Assembly: GCF_039621855.1 (NCBI RefSeq)
Contig: NZ_CP155071.1
Location: 2,294,001 to 2,358,000, forward strand
Source: Erwinia sp. HDF1-3R
GTDB taxonomy: Bacteria > Pseudomonadota > Gammaproteobacteria > Enterobacterales > Enterobacteriaceae
Direction of reading: 5' to 3'
Length of the DNA stretch: 64,000 nucleotides
Below, one piece after another: positions 1-7,834 of the stretch. A program made the position numbers and the translations under genes. The stretch's first letter is position 1. Each line of letters starts with the position of its first letter. The notes beneath the pieces were generated by a model that was not told the DNA's origin, searched no databases, and saw only the letters and a list, made by a program, of their open reading frames with translations.

Positions 1-237
1 CCAGAAGCTGGCGCCGGACGTCTGCGACATTTCTATGTAGACACTGGATGGAGAAATAGGCGGGTTGGCAGCGGTCTACTAAGTGAAATAATTAAGGATG
101 CTGCCCACTGGTTTGATGTTACAAACACGAATGCACCCTCATCGGCATTCACTTTCTATGAACGAGCGGGCTTTGTTGCTTTATCTGGTATGGATAAAGT
201 CACACACCAATTATGCCTGCGAAACCCGGCACAGTAG
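1..237 (+). CDS. GNAT acetyltransferase, C-terminal part (cut by window edge)
   Basis: An open frame enters at base 1 and ends at the TAG at 235-237, giving the last 78 residues of a protein. The fragment has the acetyl-CoA-binding end of the GNAT fold: a basic/glycine loop (WRNRRVGSGLL) followed later by an FYERAGF motif typical of the last GNAT strands and helices. The N-terminal half lies outside the window, so substrate and start cannot be judged. The next gene is on the opposite strand and converges on it. Family assignment is fairly safe; function is unknown. Confidence 0.7.
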   Translation, partial: PEAGAGRLRHFYVDTGWRNRRVGSGLLSEIIKDAAHWFDVTNTNAPSSAFTFYERAGFVALSGMDKVTHQLCLRNPAQ

Positions 238-313
238 TGCAGTCACGAAATCGGGTGAAAATATCGAAAGACTAAATGGCATCCGGTCGAAGCAGCAGGA
301 CCAGAGCGTAAGA

Positions 314-1024
314 TCAGGTAATTTTCAGCTTAAACAGCCGATAGATTGCATCCCTTCCTGTATTGGTCACGTTTATTTCACGGTATCCCGGTATACGCGT
401 TATCCATTCTTTTTGCAGTAGAAACGTTAATAGTGCCGAACCTGCCTCACCGCCGAGGTGGAAACGTCTTTCACTCCAGTCCAGACATGGGCAACAGTGC
501 TTGCGGCGTGTTCGTGCGTTAAATTCTACTCCCAGTTTTTCAAAATGCAGTTTACCGGCAGCAGTCAATGCCGAGCCATCAGCTTCAAGCCATATCTCCC
601 TCAGCATAAATTCATAAATGTTCACGGCAAGCTCGCCTGCCAGATGGTCATAACAGGTGCGAGCGTAGCGAAGATGTACCGGCGTGCTGGAGAGAGGAGT
701 TTTATGGGTGCGCATTGAAACCCCCATCAGGTTTTCCAGTAGTCCGGAAATATGATGTCCCGCAAGGCTGTAATACCGATGACGCCCCTGCGTCAGGCAA
801 ATGACCAGACCGTTGCTGAGAAGCCGGTTCAGATGCCCACTGGCCGTTGAGGGTGCTATGCCAGCCACTGCGCTAAGTTCGGTGGCTGTCCACGCGCGCC
901 CGTCCATCAGGGCACACAGAATACTGACCCTTGAAGGTTCAGACAGGGCAGATGCAACCATTGCCATTGATGTTTCAAGAACATCTTCCGGCTCCCTGTT
1001 GAACTGTGCTTTGAGGCGTTTCAT
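314..1024 (-). CDS. ArsR-type winged-helix transcriptional regulator
   Basis: A 236-residue regulator with an N-terminal winged helix (about residues 20-90; ELSAVAGIAPSTASGHLNRL is the recognition helix region) in the style of ArsR/SmtB repressors, followed by a longer C-terminal domain with a CCPCLDWSERR segment that could be a metal- or thiol-sensing site (inference). I chose the ATG at 1024 because it overlaps the TGA of the upstream ACT gene as ATGA, a sign of translational coupling; a longer frame from 1042 adds six residues. It is the last gene of an ABM-ACT-ArsR operon and could control that operon and the divergent biosynthetic operon, with the palindrome at 1783-1800 as a possible site. 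The ligand is unknown. Confidence 0.75.
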   Translation of the reverse strand: MKRLKAQFNREPEDVLETSMAMVASALSEPSRVSILCALMDGRAWTATELSAVAGIAPSTASGHLNRLLSNGLVICLTQGRHRYYSLAGHHISGLLENLMGVSMRTHKTPLSSTPVHLRYARTCYDHLAGELAVNIYEFMLREIWLEADGSALTAAGKLHFEKLGVEFNARTRRKHCCPCLDWSERRFHLGGEAGSALLTFLLQKEWITRIPGYREINVTNTGRDAIYRLFKLKIT

Positions 1025-1413
1025 GCAGAAGGTATTGCCCATTTTTGGGTGACTTCAGCTGCCCGGTTATCATCATCGGTAATGAGAATGAGCCGGTTGC
1101 TATGGTCGCTGTACTGTACCAGAATATTGATCCCATTCCGGGCAAGTGTATCAGCTATTTCTCCCAGCTCACCCGGCCGTTCCTGAGTTAATTTTCTTAC
1201 CAGAGGACTACACACATGACAGACTGCAACACCGGCTTCAGTTAGTACCCGACGAGCTTTTTCAACCTCTTCAACCAGAAAGTGTGCATGTCCGCCCTCA
1301 GGGGTTGTAAATACGCCACCGCCTTCAAGTCCCACTCCATTTTCACCCAGTAAACTACCCAGTGAAGCAAGCGATCCCGGGCTATTTTGGAGAATAATAT
1401 GAATGTCATACAT
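1021..1413 (-). CDS. Double ACT-domain protein
   Basis: A 130-residue protein built almost entirely of two ACT-like modules: residues 1-65 begin MYDIHIILQNSPGSLASLG and residues 70-125 contain the second ligand loop, ERPGELGEIADTLARNGINI. The PGSLA/PGELG loops before a helix are where ACT domains usually bind amino acids. Free-standing ACT proteins are small-molecule sensors or regulatory subunits; no enzyme domain is attached. The gene overlaps the ABM gene upstream by 8 bases and the ArsR gene downstream by ATGA. Its place beside an amino-acid-modifying cluster suggests it senses an amino acid or the product, which is inference. Confidence 0.75.
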   Translation of the reverse strand: MYDIHIILQNSPGSLASLGSLLGENGVGLEGGGVFTTPEGGHAHFLVEEVEKARRVLTEAGVAVCHVCSPLVRKLTQERPGELGEIADTLARNGINILVQYSDHSNRLILITDDDNRAAEVTQKWAIPSA

Positions 1414-1729
1414 GCTGATTTGTTCCCTTATCAGAAGAGTAATCGCGAAATACGCTGGCTACCCGTATTCTGTAGAATGAAAAAATCGATTGCTTACCTT
1501 CTTTCTGCGCGGCCTGATGCACCACGTTTCGCTTCCATCCGGCTACAGACTCCTCATCTTCCCACCAGGACAAAGAGAGAATTTTTCCAGGGATAGTCAG
1601 GCTCTGGAAGCGCTCAATAGAAATAAATCCGGGCGTGTTGGATAACAGAGGCTTCAGCTCTGAAGCCAGCTGAAAATATCTTTCCTGAGCCTCAGGCTGG
1701 GCATCTGCCTCAAAAAGTACTGCAATCAT
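1406..1729 (-). CDS. Antibiotic biosynthesis monooxygenase (ABM) domain protein
   Basis: A 107-residue ferredoxin-like alpha+beta barrel protein of the ABM type. It opens MIAVLFEADAQPEAQERY and has the family signatures PGFISIERFQSL and LSLSWWEDEESVAGWK. ABM proteins act as cofactor-less monooxygenases, haem-degrading enzymes or simple dimeric barrels; this one resembles the short housekeeping-type members. Start: the ATG at 1729 has a GGAG ribosome site about 7 bases upstream, whereas the longer frame to 1747 needs a TTG start. It is the first gene of the three-gene minus-strand operon, divergent from the MFS/ATP-grasp cluster. Confidence 0.75.
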   Translation of the reverse strand: MIAVLFEADAQPEAQERYFQLASELKPLLSNTPGFISIERFQSLTIPGKILSLSWWEDEESVAGWKRNVVHQAAQKEGKQSIFSFYRIRVASVFRDYSSDKGTNQHV

Positions 1730-1782
1730 GGTTCGCTCCGTCGTCAAATTTCGGACAGTTTAATGATGACGAAGGCATGTTG

Positions 1783-1800
1783 CTTCGGCAGGTGCCGAAG
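1783..1800. promoter_or_regulatory. Perfect 8-2-8 palindrome, possible operator
   Basis: CTTCGGCA-GG-TGCCGAAG is a perfect inverted repeat with a 2-base centre, 53 bases upstream of the ABM start codon. A 2-base loop is too tight for a terminator, so a dimeric repressor site is more likely. The ArsR-type regulator of the same operon is the obvious candidate ligand, by inference only. Confidence 0.45.
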
Positions 1801-2427
1801 TATGCCTGTGCGTTAATGAATTCCTCGAAACGAATGGGCGATGAGCATTTAACTCATGCGCAAAGGGCAGAACAACACAGAAGTGTGGATTCACACGCAA
1901 CTTCCGCTCCTGGGACAAATCAGCCCGTCAACTCCTGCAGGACGTCTGTAAAGCCCACCGCTGACATTGCCAGCCTGGACTATGCCAGCCGGATACTGAA
2001 TGCTTAAAAGCACCGAAAAACTGTACTTGAATCATTTATATCCGGACGCGCAGCTGATAATACCGACAAAATTTGCCATAAATTTTAATTATGGCACCCG
2101 ATGAACCGCATTCACTGGCGCTTACCTTTCACCTGTTCAGCCAGAGCAGCTTACACAAGAGCTGTTATCTGAAGGGACCGCGCTGAGGCGCTTGCCGGCA
2201 TATGCGAAGTCTGATTACAGGCTCTCTCCGTTCAGAGAAGAATCTGAACTTCTTCTCCTCCGCAAATTGCATTAGTAATAGTAATAACGAAACGTTAGAA
2301 AGCATTAGCTGCCTTTACTTTTCCTTACAAATAAGTGAATGGAAATTCAGTTTAATGGGTGTATTTTGATTAAAAACCTACTTTATACGCATAATTTAGT
2401 AAATCAGAGAAAAAGGGAAGTCAGTAA
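1801..2427. other. Intergenic region between divergent operons
   Basis: About 630 bases with no convincing gene. A 76-codon frame at 1777-2007 has no recognisable protein, no ribosome site and runs through the palindrome. The last 150 bases before the MFS gene are AT-rich and probably hold its promoter; an AGGGAAG ribosome site lies just upstream of 2428. Confidence 0.5.
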
Positions 2428-3606
2428 ATGAGCAGAATTAGCGTTAACTGTATCATCTTGCTTACGTTTTTTCTTACATCCAGTTTCCTCATCATGCCCT
2501 ATCTGCTGTCAGAAATTGCGCCCTCAGCGGGCCTGAACGTCAACGAGATGACCCTCGGATTAGGGATCTGCAATGCCTTTGCCGCATTGACGTTATATCT
2601 GCGGCCAGTGTTTTCTCATCCGGCACAGATGCTGACATTAATCATGGTGTTGATCGTAACAGGAGCCGGGTCCGTATTAGCAGGAATGGGCTACAGGTTA
2701 CCCTGGGTGCTTATAGCGGGCGTGGCTCTGATGCGAATTTCACTGGTTAATTTCAGCGACTTTAATCGTCAGATTCACATGCAGACCAACACGGAACGGG
2801 GTATTAAACGTGCGCTTTCAACGGCCAATGTGTTATCCAACGTTATTTCTTGCTCCGTTCCGCTTGCAGCGGCTGCGATACTGCAAAAGGGGGGAACAAC
2901 TGGCCTGGTCGGCACGGCCGTATTTATTGCCCTATTATCTGCGTTACTTTCCCCGGCTCTTTTCGCCCGCAATCCATCAATGAATTCCGTTGTCGTACAG
3001 AGTAAACCCTCGCCGGGGAAAACCGTGACGCGGTTCCGCAGATATTGCCCCCTGTATGTTATCGTGCTGATGAATACGGTTGTTTATGCATTCATCTTTT
3101 CTTATGTACCACTAAAAATTATTCAGGTCACGCCTGATAAGATTGCGGAAGCACAGAAGTATATAGCTTTGTATTTCACGGTTAACTCGCTTTCGATAGT
3201 CATATTTTCATTTCCCGTTTTATTACTTATTGAAAAGTCCGGACTGAAAGATAAGCAAGTTATACTGTTTGCCACTGTGTCCGCGCTGGCTTCTGTAGCG
3301 CCCTTTATCAGCTATCAAGGTGAGGCGTACAGAATTATATCATCCTCGGTCCTAATGGCCCTGTCAGAAATAATTTTTTTGCCTTATGTTGTATCCCTTG
3401 TTTCATCTTTGAAATCTGAAATAAAAGAAACCGTGCTGAAAGACGTTACGCTCCTGAGCGTAAGTGTGAGTGGAGCCCTGTCGGCACCAGTCGCCGGAGT
3501 TCTCTATCATGCAGGGAGCGAAGGTCTTCTCTTTTTTATCATTTCGGGAGCGATATTACTTGTATTATGCATACTGAAACTGGAAGGGTGTTTAAATGAA
3601 AAATAA
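2428..3606 (+). CDS. MFS transporter of the biosynthetic cluster
   Basis: A 392-residue integral membrane protein with about twelve hydrophobic segments in two halves separated by a polar loop around residues 185-205 (SKPSPGKTVTRFRRY), the layout of major facilitator exporters. The C-terminal helices (for example VSVSGALSAPVAGVLYHAG) carry the small-residue packing of this superfamily. It is the first gene of a six-gene operon; its last 11 bases overlap the ATP-grasp gene. Placement at the head of a biosynthetic operon suggests export of, and self-protection from, the product (inference). Base composition is lower in GC than the window's core genes. Confidence 0.8.
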   Translation: MSRISVNCIILLTFFLTSSFLIMPYLLSEIAPSAGLNVNEMTLGLGICNAFAALTLYLRPVFSHPAQMLTLIMVLIVTGAGSVLAGMGYRLPWVLIAGVALMRISLVNFSDFNRQIHMQTNTERGIKRALSTANVLSNVISCSVPLAAAAILQKGGTTGLVGTAVFIALLSALLSPALFARNPSMNSVVVQSKPSPGKTVTRFRRYCPLYVIVLMNTVVYAFIFSYVPLKIIQVTPDKIAEAQKYIALYFTVNSLSIVIFSFPVLLLIEKSGLKDKQVILFATVSALASVAPFISYQGEAYRIISSSVLMALSEIIFLPYVVSLVSSLKSEIKETVLKDVTLLSVSVSGALSAPVAGVLYHAGSEGLLFFIISGAILLVLCILKLEGCLNEK

Positions 3607-4795
3607 AGTAATTGTCGTCGGTGCGATCAGCAGTTATAGCGTAAAACATTTTTATGACGCTGCCATACAACTGGAAAAGAAACCCATATTTCTTTTCCAT
3701 AAAGGGCACATACCAGACTCTTCTTTACTGGAAGATGGGAATTATATTATCGCCGACGGACTTGGTATCGAATGGATTGATCAGATTATGGAAATCCTCA
3801 GCTCTCATACCAGTCATATATTCTCTGTGGTTCCCGGAGGCGAACTGGCAGTCCCTGTCACAGAAAAGATCTGCGCCGCCTTAGATTTACCTTTTAATCA
3901 TGGGAACATAAATCGCTTTCGCAACAAAAAAATCATGCGTGACTGGCTATCAGAAGGAAATATACTCCAGCCGGCACAATACGGGACTGTCTCTAAACAG
4001 GAAGATATTCCATCCCTCACCGGGAAGCTGAAGTTCCCTCTGATCATCAAGCCGGTTGATGGTGCGGCAAGTTTCTTCGTGAAAAAGATAGAGCATGAAG
4101 AACAGTTATCAGATGCAGTTGACTCAATTATTTCACATAAGATCTCACTGGCAACTGGCATCAAATTTGAGGGCGTTGCACTTCTTGAGGAGTATATAGA
4201 GGGAACGGAATACAGTGCCGAGGTGATGGTTCATGACGGCGCCTGCGCGGGATTTTATGTCACGCGAAAGATTCTTTCAGATGAACCTTATTTCGATGAA
4301 ATTGGACATATCTCTCTTTCACCGGAATATTATCCCGATAAATGTAAGAAGCTGGTTGATGAAGTTATCAGTACCATGCAGGTGACCAGTGCCGTGCTTC
4401 ATATAGAATTTCGTCAGGATAAAAATGGTAGGCTTTATCTGATTGAAGTTGCATCCCGGATAGCCGGGGACCTTATTTCCCGTTTAGTGGATATCAAACA
4501 TGGCTGTTCCCTCGAAGAGTTCTACCTTCTGTCCCGTTCTGGTAATGAAGTACGGTTACATAAGGAAAAGAGAGTGGGCCAGCCTGCAAACTGTTTTGTC
4601 GGTATTCGATTCCTGTTTGGCGAGGATGTGACAGTTCCGGAAAAATTCGATGTCGTACAGAAGGATTCAGCGCAGAAGTATGTCAGCAAATCTGAACGCA
4701 GCCCAAGAAATGTGGTGAACAGAACCGGATTCATAATATTTCAAAGCGAAGACTATGAAGCAGCCATCAGTTTTATAAAGGAGGGAGCATGCTGA
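3596..4795 (+). CDS. ATP-grasp ligase (amino acid/peptide ligase type)
   Basis: A 399-residue ATP-grasp enzyme. The N-terminal part is a Rossmann-like pre-ATP domain (MKNKVIVVGAISSYSVKHFY). The ATP-grasp core runs from about residue 110 to 310: KFPLIIKPVDGAAS holds the ATP-binding lysine, ALLEEYIEGTEYSAEVM is the second nucleotide segment, and LYLIEVASRIAGD carries the Mg2+-binding acidic residue and arginine. Enzymes of this size make amide bonds between an amino acid and a second amine or acid via acyl phosphates (L-amino acid ligase/DdaF-like families). It overlaps the MFS gene by 11 bases and the GNAT gene by 7. Here it probably forms the amide bond of the cluster's product; the substrates cannot be read from sequence. 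Confidence 0.82.
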   Translation: MKNKVIVVGAISSYSVKHFYDAAIQLEKKPIFLFHKGHIPDSSLLEDGNYIIADGLGIEWIDQIMEILSSHTSHIFSVVPGGELAVPVTEKICAALDLPFNHGNINRFRNKKIMRDWLSEGNILQPAQYGTVSKQEDIPSLTGKLKFPLIIKPVDGAASFFVKKIEHEEQLSDAVDSIISHKISLATGIKFEGVALLEEYIEGTEYSAEVMVHDGACAGFYVTRKILSDEPYFDEIGHISLSPEYYPDKCKKLVDEVISTMQVTSAVLHIEFRQDKNGRLYLIEVASRIAGDLISRLVDIKHGCSLEEFYLLSRSGNEVRLHKEKRVGQPANCFVGIRFLFGEDVTVPEKFDVVQKDSAQKYVSKSERSPRNVVNRTGFIIFQSEDYEAAISFIKEGAC

Positions 4796-5283
4796 TCAGG
4801 CCGGCCATATCAGATGACCTCAACGCCATATGTGAAATTTACAATCATGCTGTGTTACATACAGATGCCACCTTTGATACCGAGATAAAAACCCCAGAGT
4901 ATTTCAGGGAATTTCTCGGCAGCACGGAATATTTTTTCTATCTTGCAGTGGCAGTAGAGGAGAGCCGCATAATCGGTTTTTCAGGATTATATCCGTTTTC
5001 ACGCAGAAAAGCTTATGCAGGTCTTTCAGAGTTGACCTGCTACGTTCACCCGGCGGAGCACCGGAAATCTGTCGGAACGGCGCTCTGTCAGCATGTCAGT
5101 GAATATGCCGGCACAGCCGGTCTTCACACAATTCTGGCGCTCTTCAACACTAAAAACGCAGCCATGCGGAATATATGTGTAAACCTGGGGTATATACCTA
5201 AAGGCGAAATGAGTGAAGTCGCGTTCAAGCTTGGACAGTATCAGTCGTTATCCATTTATCAGAAATTTATGAGGAGCAATTAG
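4789..5283 (+). CDS. GNAT N-acetyltransferase, phosphinothricin acetyltransferase-like
   Basis: A 164-residue GNAT protein matching the PAT/Bar subgroup: it begins LIRPAISDDLNAICEIYNHA, then VLHTDATFDTE, then the conserved ELTCYVHPAEHRKSVGTAL acetyl-CoA loop, and ends with NLGYIPKG. Members acetylate the alpha-amino group of amino-acid-like toxins such as phosphinothricin or methionine sulfoximine. The first acetyl-CoA loop glycine found in many homologues (RGxG) is replaced by RKSVG. An AAGGAGG ribosome site lies inside the end of the ATP-grasp gene. In this operon it may protect the producer by acetylating an intermediate or the product, or be a tailoring step; both are inference. Confidence 0.82.
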   Translation: MLIRPAISDDLNAICEIYNHAVLHTDATFDTEIKTPEYFREFLGSTEYFFYLAVAVEESRIIGFSGLYPFSRRKAYAGLSELTCYVHPAEHRKSVGTALCQHVSEYAGTAGLHTILALFNTKNAAMRNICVNLGYIPKGEMSEVAFKLGQYQSLSIYQKFMRSN

Positions 5284-5285
5284 TC

Positions 5286-6176
5286 ATGCCCGGAACCGCG
5301 TATAATATTATCCTGGATAATTTAAAAGAAGATATAGATTTTCGCTCTTTTTTAGATGGAAAAATTCACGCAAAAGAATATTTCGGGAAGATCTGCCAAA
5401 AAAAAGAAAGTCTGCTGAACCGTGAGTTCAATGAAGACATGCTCAATCTTTCAGCCAGAATGCCAGCAGAACCTGAGAAATATGTAGACAATTTGCTGGA
5501 GTTGCTTTTTGAGCATGACCTTATTCCAACAACGATCTATAACAAACAGCTCTATAACGCGACGCAAAAAGAAATTTCTGAAAAGTTCATCCATGGAAAT
5601 AACAAAACCTTCATTTTCCCGGAAGAGTCACGCCTTCTTTTTGCACTTGCAGATATTACCAAGCCTAAGAAGATTGCTTTCATGGGATCTTATTATGCTT
5701 TCTGGGTTGTATGGGTGCTGGCAGCCCTGCCTGAAAATTCTACCGTCTGGCTCATGGACATTGACAAGAATTGCCAGGCTCTCGCAAAGAAGAACCTCAG
5801 TAATCTGACCGTGGCTCAGGATGTGGAAATTATTCAGATCAGCGAAGATGCCATTCAGTCCATTAAGGCTTTAACGGATATTGACTGGATTGTATTGGAC
5901 GCCGAAGGGCCCAAGTCCGGCGTTGATGATGAAGATCTTATCGATAAGGCCATATATTACCCCATGATTCGTGCAGGTTACGACTCACTGCGTGAAGGAG
6001 GGTTAATGATCGCCCATAACATTCTCCTTGAGAACACCACTGACTCAGATTACATTGCCGAAAAAATCAGGTGGAACAGGAAGATGTTCTCTAAATTCAT
6101 TCCTTTTCTGCATGATAAATTCCAGTCTTTTTTGCACTTCGAATCAACAGAAGGCGTGGGCATTGCAAAAAAATGA
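5286..6176 (+). CDS. Class I SAM methyltransferase-fold protein
   Basis: A 296-residue protein with a helical N-terminal 110 residues and a Rossmann-like C-terminal half. Methyltransferase-style segments are KKIAFMGSYYAFWVV (motif I position), VWLMDIDKNCQALAKKNL (acidic strand 2), IDWIVLDAEGP (motif IV position) and LREGGLMIAHNIL (motif V/VI). Motif I lacks the usual GxGxG pattern (only one glycine), so SAM binding may be altered or the fold reused. GAGGAG at 5271-5276 serves as ribosome site; the gene lies 2 bases after the GNAT stop and overlaps the oxygenase gene by ATGA. O- or N-methylation of the product is a reasonable guess. Confidence 0.65.
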   Translation: MPGTAYNIILDNLKEDIDFRSFLDGKIHAKEYFGKICQKKESLLNREFNEDMLNLSARMPAEPEKYVDNLLELLFEHDLIPTTIYNKQLYNATQKEISEKFIHGNNKTFIFPEESRLLFALADITKPKKIAFMGSYYAFWVVWVLAALPENSTVWLMDIDKNCQALAKKNLSNLTVAQDVEIIQISEDAIQSIKALTDIDWIVLDAEGPKSGVDDEDLIDKAIYYPMIRAGYDSLREGGLMIAHNILLENTTDSDYIAEKIRWNRKMFSKFIPFLHDKFQSFLHFESTEGVGIAKK

Positions 6177-7051
6177 AAATAGAAAATATATTTAAAAGGC
6201 AGTTCCGCCATGAAGAACTGTGGCCGGACAATGCCGCGGTCACAGAACACAGAGATACTCTTCTGCAAATTGATGGCATGCAGTATCAGACTGAATATGA
6301 CGATTTTGTTAAAGAATACCTCCCTTTTTATTCTGAGCACACTTGGGAAAGCATTGAATCCGAAAGCAGGAAGCTACTTCTTTCCTTCGGGTGGTTTATG
6401 TACAATCAGAAAACCATCATCATTGAGCAGGAGGCGCTGACCGAATACTGCAAGCTGGTTTTATCCGGTAATTCGTCCTTTTCTTTCACCCGGAATTTTA
6501 TTACCCGTTTAGCTCAGGTTCAGGTAGATGAAACCTACCACACGCTGATGTCTTATAAAGGGATCAGTTTATGCAAGCGACTTTCTGAACATAACCTCAG
6601 TATTTTCCCCGATACGGATCTGGCCGTGTATATCCACTCCATGGAGTCACTTCCTGCAGCCGAGAAGGAGCTGGCCTGGCTGGCGCTGACGACAGTCTGC
6701 GAAGCAACAATAAGTAAATATCTTTCGGTTTTACCCGGAGAGGTCAGTGTACAACCTGCCTTTCGTTTTATTACGGAAATGCACCGCCAGGATGAAGCTT
6801 CACACTCTTCATTATTCCTTGACCTGATGGCCGTGGCCTTTGATGAACTCGATATGGAAATGCGCATTAAGCTCATTACCCATCTTAAGCAAGCTATCAG
6901 AGCCCTGGTATCATCCGACCGTAAAACATGGAAAATCCTTTATCAACTGGCAGGGGTAGCGTGCCCTGAAGTTGAGAACCCTTCATACTCACATCTGTAT
7001 AATTTCCGGATGATCACAAAATACACGGGGGAACATGATGTCAGATGTTAA
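6173..7051 (+). CDS. AurF-like di-iron N-oxygenase
   Basis: A 292-residue helical protein carrying a complete di-iron ligand set: E85, E120-x2-H123, E177, and H204-x3-E208-x2-H211 (seen as DETYH, CEATIS and HRQDEASH). From memory, p-aminobenzoate N-oxygenase AurF uses E101, E136, H139, E196, H223, E227 and H230; the spacings 35, 3, 27, 4 and 3 are reproduced exactly and only one gap differs (54 versus 57). These enzymes oxidise an amine to hydroxylamine, nitroso or nitro groups using O2. The start overlaps the preceding stop as ATGA. In this cluster it should N-oxygenate the amine of an amino-acid-derived intermediate. Confidence 0.85.
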   Translation: MKIENIFKRQFRHEELWPDNAAVTEHRDTLLQIDGMQYQTEYDDFVKEYLPFYSEHTWESIESESRKLLLSFGWFMYNQKTIIIEQEALTEYCKLVLSGNSSFSFTRNFITRLAQVQVDETYHTLMSYKGISLCKRLSEHNLSIFPDTDLAVYIHSMESLPAAEKELAWLALTTVCEATISKYLSVLPGEVSVQPAFRFITEMHRQDEASHSSLFLDLMAVAFDELDMEMRIKLITHLKQAIRALVSSDRKTWKILYQLAGVACPEVENPSYSHLYNFRMITKYTGEHDVRC

Positions 7052-7640
7052 CGGTACGGCTATGAGCCCTGAAGAATGCCGCTTTTTTCTCAGCCAATAC
7101 TCCTTTGGTTCTCTGATTTCGCATGACCTGCAACTCAGTCATATTCCTTTTATTTTTTCAGGTGATAATCTGATACAAACTCACCTGGCTTCTGGAAATC
7201 CACAGCTTAAATCTCTGGATGAACAGACATGCCTGCTGACAGTGCTGGGCCCCCATGCATTTATTTCAACTGAGTATTACCAGGCCAGTCCCGCTGTACC
7301 TACCTGGAACTATGCCTCCGTCAGCATCAGAGGTAAAAGCCGTTACCTGACGACCGGTGAGTTAGAACTGTCACTGGACAGAATGCTTGCGCATTTTCAG
7401 CCAGAGCTGCTTCATAATAAACAATCGCTCCCGGATGACTTCCGGCAGAAACTCATTTCCGGAATAACCGGCATAGGCATTGAAATCACTGAAATAAAGG
7501 GTAAATTAAAACTGGGGCAACACCGTTCTCAGGCCGATCAGCTCAGTGTATTCAGGAAACTGGAACAAAATGACCAGCCGGTTTATGTTCACTTTGCCCA
7601 AGAGTGGCTGAGTCGTTTCCGTCCGTCCATTCTTGGTTAA
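7035..7640 (+). CDS. PaiB-like FMN-binding split-barrel protein
   Basis: A 201-residue protein of the PaiB/FMN-binding split-barrel type: SPEECRFFLSQYSFGSLIS, HIPFIFSGDNLIQTHLASGNPQ, then the family hallmark PAVPTWNYASVSIRG, and a late KLKLGQHRSQAD motif corresponding to the usual KLSQNR..D. PaiB was described as a negative regulator of sporulation and degradative-enzyme genes in Bacillus, but the fold binds flavin and could equally be a redox partner or sensor. The gene starts 17 bases inside the oxygenase gene (GGGGGAAC before ATG ATG), so it is clearly part of the operon, perhaps supplying reduced flavin or processing the N-oxidised product (inference). It is the last gene of the operon. 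Confidence 0.78.
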   Translation: MMSDVNGTAMSPEECRFFLSQYSFGSLISHDLQLSHIPFIFSGDNLIQTHLASGNPQLKSLDEQTCLLTVLGPHAFISTEYYQASPAVPTWNYASVSIRGKSRYLTTGELELSLDRMLAHFQPELLHNKQSLPDDFRQKLISGITGIGIEITEIKGKLKLGQHRSQADQLSVFRKLEQNDQPVYVHFAQEWLSRFRPSILG

Positions 7641-7834
7641 AACCCAACTCCCTGACCATCATCTGCTGCTGGAGTGCTAAAGGCTGACCTGAGTCAGCCC
7701 ATCTTACTCTCATCTCTCCTAAACATCGTAAGTAAGCGTCCAGCCAGAACCGTCTTCATTAACTGTTTGCTGACGCCGGTTTTTTAAGACAGGTGCCACA
7801 GCCGCTGATTAATGAGCTACTGCAGACCTTTTAG

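Noticed and set aside
1777..2007. 76-codon plus-strand frame upstream of the cluster
   Set aside because: It starts inside a palindrome, has no ribosome site and no protein-like pattern; treated as non-coding.
2428..7640. Assigning the cluster to a named antibiotic such as dapdiamide or pantaphos
   Set aside because: Dapdiamide genes include NRPS-like and PLP enzymes and pantaphos needs a PEP mutase; none is present here.
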